Shown here piece by piece: positions 52,948 to 61,364 of a stretch of 64,000 nt of DNA. How positions within the stretch are numbered: the first letter of the stretch is position 1; every line of letters begins with the position of its first letter. Under the pieces are notes generated by a model, which had not been told where the DNA came from, did no database searches, and worked only from the letters and a program-made list of their open reading frames with translations. The stretch covers positions 1 through 64,000 of the forward strand of contig JALHPO010000002.1 of the NCBI GenBank assembly GCA_022842445.1. The letters run 5' to 3'. This stretch comes from Nitrospira sp. GTDB taxonomy: Bacteria > Nitrospirota > Nitrospiria > Nitrospirales > Nitrospiraceae. The translations under genes were made by a program, and so were the position numbers.

Positions 52948-53544
52948 ATGGATCACGCCGCAGCGTTAGACTCCCTCATCGCGCGAATGGTCGCAGACTA
53001 TGTGGCACATAATCGCGCCGCCGGAATCCTCACCGCCATGCTCAACGATGCCGGTGTCGGACTGTTCCCCGTGATCGACCACCTGACCATCCGCACATTC
53101 GATATCGATCGCGGGGCCGAACCGTTTGTTGCCTTAGGCTATACCTACGATGAAACGATCGAGTACGACGACTGGTATGCCAAGGTCTATCGGAAAGCCG
53201 GGTACCCTGCACTGTTTGTGGATCAGGCCTATAACGACGAGCGCGGGAAAACCAGTATCATCCCCGGCTGGGTCAAGAAATTCGGAGACCAGGACTTTCA
53301 CCATGTGGCAGTGCGAGTCGAAGACATCGAGAAAGCAGTGGAGCGGCTCAAACAAAAGGGTGTGGTATTTTCCGGGAATATTGTCGGAGAGCGCGGCGAC
53401 CACCTCCGGCAAATCTTTTCCGCCCCTGAAATGGTGGATGGCCAGCCGTTCTCAGTCTTGGAACTGGCGGAACGGCATCGCGGCTATCTCGGCTTCCTGC
53501 CGCCGCAAGCCGACAGCCTCATGAAATCCACCGCCCCGCGCTGA
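52948..53544 (+). CDS. Short DUF1338/HglS-like VOC protein
   Basis: A 198-residue protein; ATG 52948 has GGAAGGAG six bases upstream. An N-terminal helical part (LIARMVADYVAHNRAAGILTAML) and VIDHLTIRTFDIDRGAEPFVALGYT match the start of the DUF1338 family (Y...N..A..I...L, NDHIA.RTF, FxALGY). The fold is VOC with possible Fe(II) ligands His45, His118 or His119 (DFHHVAV) and Glu172 (LELAERH). Characterised HglS proteins convert 2-oxoadipate to 2-hydroxyglutarate with O2 and are more than twice as long, so this is a compact relative. It lies 95 bases after the aldehyde dehydrogenase gene. Function by context only. Confidence 0.65.
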   Translation: MDHAAALDSLIARMVADYVAHNRAAGILTAMLNDAGVGLFPVIDHLTIRTFDIDRGAEPFVALGYTYDETIEYDDWYAKVYRKAGYPALFVDQAYNDERGKTSIIPGWVKKFGDQDFHHVAVRVEDIEKAVERLKQKGVVFSGNIVGERGDHLRQIFSAPEMVDGQPFSVLELAERHRGYLGFLPPQADSLMKSTAPR

Positions 53545-53584
53545 TTATCCTGTTCACACGAAAGAGCTGAGGTCACAATGATCC

Positions 53585-53599
53585 CAGCCCGCAGGGCTG
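53585..53599. terminator. Short GC-rich hairpin between convergent genes
   Basis: CAGCCC (53585-53590) and GGGCTG (53594-53599) pair around GCA, between the VOC gene and the convergent metallopeptidase-like gene. No T-tract is seen; weak. Confidence 0.35.
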
Positions 53600-53620
53600 T
53601 ACTTCCGCTCTCTGTGCGGC

Positions 53621-54898
53621 TCACTTGCTCGTCGCCGGCGTAAACCCCTCGAACGACTGGAGATACGTTTCAACCATGACTCGCGCCAACTGATCCCCGC
53701 CCGGCGGGCAGGTTCTCTCTTCTGTCTTGCGAACCAACCCCGACGGAACGGCGGCGCTAGTCCAGAGCTTGATGACTAGACGGCAATTTTTGAAGGTCGG
53801 CCACACCGACGCATCGTACTCATACGTGGCGGACTCCCACTGCGTCGCAATCCGCGCGCCGTTGACCTCGATCGTGTCTTCACCGGTTTCAATTGGTCGG
53901 GGCTTTGGTTGAACACCGATCGCAAGATTGCCGGCTTGATGGAAGACAGTCAGCAGTTGGGCAGAACGGGATTGATTCACCGACGGGCCGACACTGGAAT
54001 CGTACTGAGCGGCGATGGTTTCTTCCCATTCATTGGGAGGCATGGGCCTCCCATACCGATCAGTGGGAGCTTCGCTGAACCACAGCCTGACGCCCTCAGC
54101 GTTGATGCCCCGCAACTGATAGGCCTTGAGAGAAGTGATCGGACCGGCCACGAATTTGTTCGAGGCGGCCAGGTTCCAGTACCGAGCGGCGTACACAACC
54201 TTCGCACCAGGCCTGAAGTTCTTCCAGGCCAGATATTCAGGACGGTCGACGAGGGCCGCGGCGGGCTTCTCCGGCTCCGGATAGGTTTCCTTCAACGCCT
54301 GGGCGACGGCATCCGGCACCGGGATCTCCTTGCGGCCATATTCAGTAATGTCGTCATATCGAGCTTGTGTTGTTTCGACCGGCATCTGCCTCTTGTACTC
54401 GACAGTAATCTCTTCCGCGATCTTGTCTATCGCCGCGCCGAGAACGTGGCGCAAGTCGGCGCCGCTCAGATCGATGGTCTTGCCAAAATGGGGCTCCGCG
54501 ATACGCCTGGCAATCACTTCAGCGTTCCGATAGTAATATTCCGAAATCTGCCGATGCCCCTCTTCATGTTCAACAGTCCGCTGCTGCGGATTATTCGGCA
54601 GCCAGATCGTCATGTTGAGTTGCAGCGCCACTTTAATCCGGTTGATCCTGGCCTTCGCATGCGTCGCATCAATCTGCATGACCTGGCCGCCGACGGACGC
54701 ATTGGAGCGGAAATCCCCAACACTCACCGCTGCTTCGGGTCCCATGAGCGGCGGCCGATCGGCCGGCGGATTCTTGGGATCGAAGTACCGTGTGTTAAGT
54801 TGAGCCGGCATTTTGACGATCTCCACCTGAGGCTGTTCCGACTGAACAGATGGAACTCCGAAAACCAGCATGAACATGAGCATAAGCCACACACGCAT
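53621..54898 (-). CDS. Secreted protein with HExxH motif (DUF922-like putative metallopeptidase)
   Basis: A 425-residue exported protein; ATG 54898 has GGAGAGG five bases upstream (a GTG two codons earlier is open). The signal peptide ends near VQSEQ. A zincin motif HEEGH sits at about residues 111-115, followed by RQISEYYYRNAEVIARRIAE, the DUF922-type HExxH...A pattern. The C-terminal 250 residues are mixed alpha/beta with no recognised motif (AWKNFRPGAKVVYAARYWNLAASNKF). It may be a periplasmic or secreted zinc peptidase. The third ligand is not identified. Confidence 0.6.
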   Translation of the reverse strand: MRVWLMLMFMLVFGVPSVQSEQPQVEIVKMPAQLNTRYFDPKNPPADRPPLMGPEAAVSVGDFRSNASVGGQVMQIDATHAKARINRIKVALQLNMTIWLPNNPQQRTVEHEEGHRQISEYYYRNAEVIARRIAEPHFGKTIDLSGADLRHVLGAAIDKIAEEITVEYKRQMPVETTQARYDDITEYGRKEIPVPDAVAQALKETYPEPEKPAAALVDRPEYLAWKNFRPGAKVVYAARYWNLAASNKFVAGPITSLKAYQLRGINAEGVRLWFSEAPTDRYGRPMPPNEWEETIAAQYDSSVGPSVNQSRSAQLLTVFHQAGNLAIGVQPKPRPIETGEDTIEVNGARIATQWESATYEYDASVWPTFKNCRLVIKLWTSAAVPSGLVRKTEERTCPPGGDQLARVMVETYLQSFEGFTPATSK

Positions 54899-55156
54899 CG
54901 ACACCTCTCCTCATTACAGCTTCGGCCAATTCTTTAAGGGGTCTGCTTTTTCTTTCCCATCCTGCGCCTTGGCGGGGCGATTACGAGCAGCTCAGGGGTA
55001 GCACCGTCGATACCTCGTGCCGTCTGGCAACATAAGTAACAGGTCCACTTTTGAGGAGTGCCATCATACTCGGAATATGAAAGGTGGGGCAATTCTGGGA
55101 TTTCTGTCTGCGTTCGTGGGATGCTATTGCGTCGGGGCGGCAGAGGGTCGAGGAGG

Positions 55157-56761
55157 TCAGCCCATGTCTCGGAGGGTATGTCCGGGGTTCCGATCCCGCG
55201 CGATGGACTTCATCAGCTGATCTCCAAAGAGCACAACGATGCGATCACGTTGATCTTTGACGATCATGGACGCCGACGGGGCCTTGAAGGTCGCGGGATC
55301 GCCATCCAGCCACGCGCTGCACGTAAACGGCAACTGATCCAGCATAGTCTCGACACGGTATTCGGACCGCAGCCGATATTGCAGCACATCGAATTGGAGC
55401 CGTCCGACCGCGGCAACCAAGGGCTCTTGATCGTGGAGACTGTGCATGATCTGAACAGTTCCCTCCTGCGCCATCTGCCACATGCCTTTATCGAAAGGTT
55501 TCCGTTTACCAACGTCGCTTGGGCGGATGCGAGCGAAAATTTCCGGTTGGAACTGAGGCAAGGGTTTGAAGTTGAATCCTCCGGTCGTCGAAATGGTATC
55601 GCCGATGGCGAACAACCCCGGATTGATGATGCCAATGATATCGCCGGGAAACGCCTCTTCCACCGTACTCCGTTCCTGCGCCACGAGACTGTGCGGACGG
55701 GAAAGCCGGACTTCCCGGCCGAGGCGATGGTGCTTGACCAGCATGTCCCGCTCGAATCGTCCTGAACACACCCGCAAAAATGCGGTACTATCGCGGTGCT
55801 TGGGATTCATATTGGCCTGAAGTTTGAACACATAGGCGCTGAACGGTCGTTCGATAGGGTCGATGGAGAGTTCGGATCCATTCTCAGCATCGGCCGGCCG
55901 TGCGCCGGGGGACGGCGCCAGCTTCACAAAAGCATCCAGGAAACTTTCGATGCCGAAATTCGTCAAAGCCGAAGCGAAAAACACCGGTGTGACCTCTCCC
56001 TGGAGAAATAATTCCCGATCAAAGGGATTCCCGGCGATCTCCAGTAGTTCCAAATCGTGCCGAACCTGTTCCAGAACCTCCTGCGAAACCCTGCCGCTCT
56101 GTGCAAGGTTTGCCAATGCCATGGTATCAACATCCACCTTTGTCGCCCCGCCATGAGCGGTCCGGCTGAACAATTCCACATGACTGTTCTCTCGATTCAC
56201 AATCCCGACGAACTCGCTCCCCGATCCGATCGGCCAATTGACCGCGCTGGCATGGATATTCAAGGCCTGCTCCACCTCCGTCATCAAATCGAGCGGAGGG
56301 CGGCCAGGCAAATCCATCTTATTGATCAGGGTGAGAACCGGAATGCGCCGCAGACGGCATACGGCAAAGAGCTTGCGTGTTTGCGCCTCCACTCCCTTGG
56401 CGGCATCGATGACCATGATGGCGCTGTCGGCGGCCGTGAGCGTCCGATACGTATCTTCGGAAAAGTCCTGGTGGCCGGGGGTATCGAGCAAATTGATGAC
56501 GGCTTGCTTATAGGGAAATTGCATGGCTGAGGCGGTGATCGAAATGCCGCGCTCCTGCTCCATGCCCATCCAATCGGATGCCGTTGCCTTGCCGCCCTTG
56601 CGTCCACGCACCATCCCGGCTGTCCGGATCAGTCCGGAGTACAGCAACAACTTTTCCGTCAACGTGGTTTTACCGGCATCGGGATGGCTGATAATCGCAA
56701 ACGTTCGCCGCCGCGCCGCCGCCGCGGACAGCTCAGAGAGAAGAGATGTGTCGGTAGTCAT
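55157..56761 (-). CDS. prfC: Peptide chain release factor 3
   Basis: A 534-residue GTPase that removes RF1 and RF2 from the ribosome after termination. I start it at ATG 56761 (MTTDTSLLSELSAAAARRRTFAIISHPDAGKTTLTEK) because this matches the RF3 N-terminus; the frame runs 14 codons upstream. It has G1 SHPDAGKTT, the switch GRKGGKATASDWMGMEQERGISI, G3 DTPGHQDFSED, G4 NKMDL, and the RF3-specific C-terminal third. Length is close to E. coli RF3. This is the intact G-motif contrast to the EF-G paralogue at 23-25 kb. Confidence 0.93.
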   Translation of the reverse strand: MTTDTSLLSELSAAAARRRTFAIISHPDAGKTTLTEKLLLYSGLIRTAGMVRGRKGGKATASDWMGMEQERGISITASAMQFPYKQAVINLLDTPGHQDFSEDTYRTLTAADSAIMVIDAAKGVEAQTRKLFAVCRLRRIPVLTLINKMDLPGRPPLDLMTEVEQALNIHASAVNWPIGSGSEFVGIVNRENSHVELFSRTAHGGATKVDVDTMALANLAQSGRVSQEVLEQVRHDLELLEIAGNPFDRELFLQGEVTPVFFASALTNFGIESFLDAFVKLAPSPGARPADAENGSELSIDPIERPFSAYVFKLQANMNPKHRDSTAFLRVCSGRFERDMLVKHHRLGREVRLSRPHSLVAQERSTVEEAFPGDIIGIINPGLFAIGDTISTTGGFNFKPLPQFQPEIFARIRPSDVGKRKPFDKGMWQMAQEGTVQIMHSLHDQEPLVAAVGRLQFDVLQYRLRSEYRVETMLDQLPFTCSAWLDGDPATFKAPSASMIVKDQRDRIVVLFGDQLMKSIARDRNPGHTLRDMG

Positions 56762-56832
56762 AGCGCTGTGCAGCATATCATAGTGAGAGCGATGGGCGGG
56801 CAAAGAAGCAGCGACCTGCCGTCGAAATATTG

Positions 56833-57153
56833 CTATGCAATGGATTTGGAAAGCAATCGAGCGAGTTTGCTCGATTCGTAGCCCGCGACAGCTTTGAACT
56901 CAACTCCAAAAGCTGACTCGCCCGTCCACCGGACAACCGCCTTCGGCACAAAAACAGGCGGTCCATGACGGGGTTTGATTTGAATCTCAATCATTGACTC
57001 CGGAGTCGGTACCGTTGAAGAGAAAATCCGGCACCCTTCATAAGAGAGATCCTGAATGGTCCCCTCTCCGCCTCTGATGGAGCCGGAAGAAAAGACACTT
57101 TGAATCGTGACGGGATGGCGCGGATACTTGCGTTTTTCAATCGTGGGATTCAT
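56833..57153 (-). CDS. PilZ-domain protein
   Basis: A 106-residue single-domain protein starting at ATG 57153 (MNPTIEKRKYPRHPV). It keeps the c-di-GMP-binding RxxxR motif as RKYPRHPV and a D-L-S-Y-E-G variant of the (D/N)xSxxG motif, then VVRWTGESAFGVEF, the final PilZ strand. It probably binds cyclic di-GMP and controls pilus or motility systems. It is divergent from a second PilZ gene 180 bases away. The frame opens eight codons upstream. Confidence 0.78.
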   Translation of the reverse strand: MNPTIEKRKYPRHPVTIQSVFSSGSIRGGEGTIQDLSYEGCRIFSSTVPTPESMIEIQIKPRHGPPVFVPKAVVRWTGESAFGVEFKAVAGYESSKLARLLSKSIA

Positions 57154-57332
57154 CAGGCTGTTTGAAACGGCCTTCACGAGTGTCCAGGAATGAGCAAGCC
57201 CAATCTACGTCATCACATATAACCATTCAATATATTTGACAATGTTCGACAAATTCAAGAGTTCTGTCGGCATCAGGGCGGCACAAGGAATGCAGGCCTA
57301 CTCTATGTGTCCCACTTTCCCTGGAGCAGACC

Positions 57333-57689
57333 ATGATTGTACGGCAACATCCGCGATTTCATGCTTCCTTTTCCGGAACTCTCATTCACCGAAGGGAACG
57401 CCACGCAATCAGCAAATCGCATGATCTTTCCCGCAGAGGTTGCCGTGTCCAAAGCACCTGTCCCGCTTTTACCGGGATGAAGGTGGACCTTCTGCTCACC
57501 CTTCCTGATAGCAAGACTCCTATTGTGATTCAAGGCGCCGTTGTGCGCTGGTCAGGCTCAGAAGGAATCGGTATCGAATTCCCATCCCTTGCTTCCCCGC
57601 ATCAGGAACTGCTGGAAGGAGTGATTCAACAGCTTGAGGCAAGAGTGCCGCGCGGCAAACACTTCGCGTCGATCAGCGGACGCGCATAA
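57333..57689 (+). CDS. PilZ-domain protein
   Basis: A 118-residue protein; ATG 57333 follows GGAG by six bases. The RxxxR motif is RQHPRFH and the second motif DLSRRGC (DxSxxG), followed by VVRWSGSEGIGIEF. It thus retains both c-di-GMP contacts. Its stop abuts the end of the convergent membrane-protein gene with no gap. It is divergent from the other PilZ gene, and the two share motifs VVRW.G...G.EF but are otherwise clearly different. Confidence 0.8.
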   Translation: MIVRQHPRFHASFSGTLIHRRERHAISKSHDLSRRGCRVQSTCPAFTGMKVDLLLTLPDSKTPIVIQGAVVRWSGSEGIGIEFPSLASPHQELLEGVIQQLEARVPRGKHFASISGRA

Positions 57690-57971
57690 TCATGTCGACG
57701 ATGGCCGACGGCCGATCATATAGATGATGCCAAAAAATAGAAATGCCGTGCCGGGAAATACCGCCCGATAACCCCACCAGGGCAATTCAAGCTTTAAAAA
57801 CCCCAACCCAAACGTCAGCAGCATCGACGCCGCGATTCCATAGGCCGGAGGAGGGATCAAAGAGTCGGAACCAAGTTGACGACGACGAATCGCAGCGGTC
57901 ACCCCCTTGACCAACACATATACCGCAAGAATCAAACACACGATTGACCAATAGAGCCCGTACTCCTGCAT
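57690..57971 (-). CDS. Small integral membrane protein
   Basis: A 93-residue protein with about three hydrophobic segments (YWSIVCLILAVYVLVKG, YGIAASMLLTFGLGFLKL, AVFPGTAFLFFGIIYMIG) and a short basic tail. An AGGAGG lies upstream of the ATG (TCCTCC region near 57972). I recognise no family. Its stop abuts that of the PilZ gene. Confidence 0.62.
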   Translation of the reverse strand: MQEYGLYWSIVCLILAVYVLVKGVTAAIRRRQLGSDSLIPPPAYGIAASMLLTFGLGFLKLELPWWGYRAVFPGTAFLFFGIIYMIGRRPSST

Positions 57972-58654
57972 AGACCTCCTTCAATTCGATTGACAGACCT
58001 TCGTTATCAGATCACGCAGACCGTTGCCTACCAAAACACTCACCCCTGTGGCTATGGACAACAGCCGCCCGAGAACTACTGCCAGCGACGCTCGCATTGC
58101 ACGCTTTGCAGGGTACCTATATCAGGACAAAGGCGTCAACGGGAAATTCACCTGAGCCTGGTTCCTTCCATACGTTGAATCGCGAAGCAGTATCAGACTA
58201 TCTCTGAGCAAATTGTTTAGTCCCTGCCAAAGCACACTGTTTACTATAAACGGATAGATTGATTGATGGCATCTTCTCACTCCTCGGCAATATTCTTCCA
58301 AGACATTAAGTCTTCAAAGCCATACCACGCAATTTGGCAACAAACAGCACCTCACCATGCCTATTAGATCTAGTCAATCTCCTGTGGCCGACTGGTAAAT
58401 CGCAGGTAACCGCATACATGCGCTAACACCAGAGAAACACAATATTTAGCCCGGCACTATGAAGGTCGTTGACTACGGAAGCTGAACCGAGCTCCATGAT
58501 CGGCAAGTTGCCGGCTCGCAAACCGCCGCATTTTCACTGCCCAGGCATGCAGTAGCATTGGCATAAACCTTGCTGTTTAGCTCTTTAGGTTGTTTCTCGT
58601 GGAGCCATTCATCTGCTGATCCTACTCAGACAGATTTTATAGCAAAAGAAAAAC
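57972..58654. other. Gene-poor stretch
   Basis: Nearly 700 bases with no convincing protein gene, tRNA or strong hairpin. Base composition is lower in G+C than the flanks in places (for example 58200-58330). Short open frames here lack start signals. Together with the inverted-repeat element on its right, the stretch looks like an insertion-prone spot. Confidence 0.5.
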
Positions 58655-58809
58655 TGGGTAGTGGGTCAGTTTGAATTCCGCTACGCCACCGCAGACAGAG
58701 TTTACAGCTGATGGTATGGCGCCCTGGCTTGGTTGACGCCTGTTCACTATTGACCAGTCTTTGCCCGAGGAAAATGTGATCATGCTATTTCTAATTGACC
58801 CACTACCCA
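58655..58809. mobile_element. Small element bounded by a perfect 14-bp inverted repeat (possible MITE or IS21-type relic)
   Basis: TGGGTAGTGGGTCA (58655-58668) and its exact reverse complement TGACCCACTACCCA (58796-58809) enclose 127 bases without a gene. The left end continues GTTTGAATTCC. IS21-family termini often carry GTGGGTCA-type sequences, so this may be a miniature or deleted element. No target duplication is obvious at its edges and no transposase gene is present. Confidence 0.45.
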
Positions 58810-58837
58810 AAACCGCTCATCGAAGAATCTCGCTCTG

Positions 58838-59272
58838 ATGATGCATCGACCAAAGAGTACGATCCAAGCCGGAATCAGTGTGAACTGTCTGAGTTGCTTG
58901 ACGGGTCGGGTTTGCGCCCTCGCGATAGGATTGATCCTCTGGAGCGGCACCGCATGGGGCGCGACATTGACGTGGAATGCGAACGGCGAGCCGGACCTTG
59001 CAGGATACCGTATCTACCGATGCACACAGCTTCCCTGTGGCCGCGCATTTGGGTCCACAACCGTGCTGACTACATTGGGACGAGTGACCAGCTTCGACAT
59101 CGGCACTCCGGCAGTGACGCAATACTATGTCCTTACGGCATATGACCTCGCCAATAATGAATCGAGCGAGAGTGCTGTGGCGACCTACACACCGGCAGGC
59201 GCTCCACCGCCGCCCCCTCCGCCAACAGCTCCACCTGCTCCGACTAATCTACAGTTAAGCATCATTCGGTAG
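58838..59272 (+). CDS. Short secreted FN3-domain protein, possibly truncated
   Basis: A 144-residue protein. A signal-type hydrophobic helix ends at AWGA, about residue 42. One fibronectin type III domain follows (LTWNANGEPDLAGYRIYRCTQ, then YYVLTAYDLANNESSESAV). After it comes a proline run and APPAPTNLQLSIIR, which looks like the beginning of a second FN3 domain cut short by the stop. No good Shine-Dalgarno lies before the ATG pair. The gene starts just inside the right end of the inverted-repeat element, so it may have been truncated or moved. Confidence 0.5.
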   Translation: MMHRPKSTIQAGISVNCLSCLTGRVCALAIGLILWSGTAWGATLTWNANGEPDLAGYRIYRCTQLPCGRAFGSTTVLTTLGRVTSFDIGTPAVTQYYVLTAYDLANNESSESAVATYTPAGAPPPPPPPTAPPAPTNLQLSIIR

Positions 59273-59461
59273 ATTAGGCTCATGCTGGCCTGGTGCCAGC
59301 CAGGCTCTCAAGCTGGAATGCCGCCAAGCGGACCATGCGATTGAGATGCAGTTGGCCGTCTCAGCCAAACAGACCTTCTATCAGGGCTTCCTTTCAGGCT
59401 ACACATTGACAGCACGTACGGGGCAATGCAGTATGCTCCCCGCGTTAACGAAGCCTGTCAC

Positions 59462-60877
59462 ATGACCAACAATGCGCGTCAATTTGTGCCCATCACTGGG
59501 CCGCCGGTATCCCGCTGGTTCGGATTCTTTTCTGAATTTCGCCGGGATAGCCTCGGCTTTCTGTTGCGCTGCCACGCCTATGGTGATGTGGTCAAGATCC
59601 CGATGGGGCGAATTGCCGGGCTGCTCTTGCGTAACCCAGACCCGGCGATGTATCTGCTGAACCATCCAGATGACGTCAGGCACGTGCTGGTCGCCAATCA
59701 AGACAACTATACCAAAGCGCCTGTTCCCCCGGTCGAATCCCGCATCTTCGGACAGGGTGTGCTGCATGCAGAAGGAGCAGCCCACCACCGTCAGCGCCGA
59801 TTGTTTCTTCCCTTTTTCCATGGGGACCATGTCCACTCGTATGCCGAACTCATCGCTCAAAAAACTGCCGTCCTAGCCGATGGTTGGCAGAAGGGCATTC
59901 CGATCGACATCGGCCGGGAGATGACTCAACTCACCCTTTCAATTATCTGGCGGCTTCTGTTTGGACAGGATATCGGGCCCGAGGCAGTGGAGGTCACGCA
60001 GGCCATCACAATCGGACAGCACCTTATTAAAAAGCAATATGACTCGCTGCCCGCCAGGATGCTGCCGCTCTGGATTCCGACGGGAGACCATCGTGAGTTT
60101 TCTCAAGGGCACCGTCGCATGAACTCCATGATTCTGCAGCTGATTCGAGACCGGCGCGCACAGCCACAGCACGCGCACGATGTGCTGTCACTGCTGCTGG
60201 CTGCGACAGACGTTGATGGACAGCCTCTGGGTGATGACTACATTCGGGACGAACTCACGACCTTTCTATTGGCCGGGCACGAAACGAGCGCAAGCGCGCT
60301 GACATGGACATGGCTGCTTCTTTCTCGATCACCCACAGTTCGCGGGCGTCTGGCCGATGAATTAGCTGCCGTCGTGGGCGATCGACTGCCGACCGCGGCA
60401 GATATTCCACGCCTACGCTATACAAAGATGATTTGGGATGAAACGCTTCGGCTCTACCCACCCGCCTGGCTCCTCCACACCCGCGTGAGCCGCTCGGAAG
60501 ACACGCTTCCGTCCGGCCCGCGCCTGCCGTCCGGCGCCATGGTGTTCCTGAGCCCTTGGAGTCTGCAACGAGATCCCCGATGGTTTCCGGATCCGGATCG
60601 ATTCGATCCGGACCGTTTCTCAGAGGACGCCGCGCGACAGCGTCCGGCGTTCTGCTATATTCCATTCGGCGGCGGCGCGCGACGGTGTCTCGGCGAGTCC
60701 TTTGCTGAAATGGAAGGTCTCTTGATCATGGCGACAGTGGCGTCGCGAGTCCGTCTCAGCGCAATCGACGCGAAGCCGATCCTTCCGGAGCCGCTGATGA
60801 CCCTGCGACCGGGCATCCCTGTGCAGATGAGAGTGGAACCGGCCTGTTCACCGGAACGCTATCCGACAGAAACCTGA
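59462..60877 (+). CDS. Cytochrome P450
   Basis: A 471-residue heme monooxygenase (ATG 59462 preferred; an ATG 36 bases upstream is open). The I-helix motif is AGHETSAS (about 271-278), ExxR is ETLR (327-330), the PERF-like region is DPDRFDPDRFSE, and the heme loop is FGGGARRCLGES with the ligand Cys409. No membrane anchor is seen, as usual in bacteria. It needs ferredoxin or a flavoprotein reductase that is not adjacent. The substrate is unknown. A PII-like gene follows 117 bases later. Confidence 0.9.
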   Translation: MTNNARQFVPITGPPVSRWFGFFSEFRRDSLGFLLRCHAYGDVVKIPMGRIAGLLLRNPDPAMYLLNHPDDVRHVLVANQDNYTKAPVPPVESRIFGQGVLHAEGAAHHRQRRLFLPFFHGDHVHSYAELIAQKTAVLADGWQKGIPIDIGREMTQLTLSIIWRLLFGQDIGPEAVEVTQAITIGQHLIKKQYDSLPARMLPLWIPTGDHREFSQGHRRMNSMILQLIRDRRAQPQHAHDVLSLLLAATDVDGQPLGDDYIRDELTTFLLAGHETSASALTWTWLLLSRSPTVRGRLADELAAVVGDRLPTAADIPRLRYTKMIWDETLRLYPPAWLLHTRVSRSEDTLPSGPRLPSGAMVFLSPWSLQRDPRWFPDPDRFDPDRFSEDAARQRPAFCYIPFGGGARRCLGESFAEMEGLLIMATVASRVRLSAIDAKPILPEPLMTLRPGIPVQMRVEPACSPERYPTET

Positions 60878-60994
60878 ATATTCCGATGCCGCGCTTGTCT
60901 TTTTCCAAATTCTCCCATGAGAGCCAAATGACTGCCGATGATCTACGAGCAACTGCGATAACAAACTCTTCCAAACACTATAGGAGCGCACCTC

Positions 60995-61300
60995 ATGAAA
61001 ATGTTGCTGATCGTGTTTCGTGAAGCCATGGCGGAACAGGTCCACGCGCTGTTAAAAGAACACGAGGTCACGGGATTTACCGAACTACATAACGTCTCCG
61101 GCAAGGGAGAGACGGGCTCCACAGTCCACTTCGCCCTGTCGGCCGGCGCCAACCGCATGATCCTCGCTGCGCTCCCTGAACAGATTGCGTTTCGTCTGAT
61201 CGATGTCTTTACCCGCTACAGAACGGAACACATGACGCAGCACAATGAAGGAGCCTTTCCGCTGCACGTGTTCGTCCTCCCCTGTGAGCAGGTTGTCTAG
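60995..61300 (+). CDS. PII-like (GlnB-superfamily) small protein
   Basis: A 101-residue protein. The opening MKMLLIVFREAMAEQVHALLKEHEV and the later GKGETGSTVHF and LPEQIAFRLIDVFTRYR resemble the stand-alone PII-like proteins that often lie beside metal efflux or RND systems. It lacks the conserved Tyr51 T-loop of GlnB. A ferredoxin-like fold and ligand sensing are likely. The partner is unknown; neighbours are a P450 and a small conserved protein. Confidence 0.68.
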   Translation: MKMLLIVFREAMAEQVHALLKEHEVTGFTELHNVSGKGETGSTVHFALSAGANRMILAALPEQIAFRLIDVFTRYRTEHMTQHNEGAFPLHVFVLPCEQVV

Positions 61301-61364
61301 CCCATCAGGCAGATGAAGGAGAGTCGCTGACAGTATTTTTATCATCCTACAGATGGAGGACATC

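Noticed and set aside
53909..54937. 342-codon forward frame opposite the HExxH protein
   Set aside because: The minus-strand frame has a signal peptide, Shine-Dalgarno and HExxH; the forward frame shows no motif.
55058..55765. 235-codon forward frame
   Set aside because: Antisense to prfC, which is complete.
58795..59145. Forward frame starting inside the inverted repeat
   Set aside because: Overlaps the FN3 gene in another frame and lacks any recognised motif.
60255..60665. 136-codon reverse frame
   Set aside because: Antisense to the heme-binding half of the P450.
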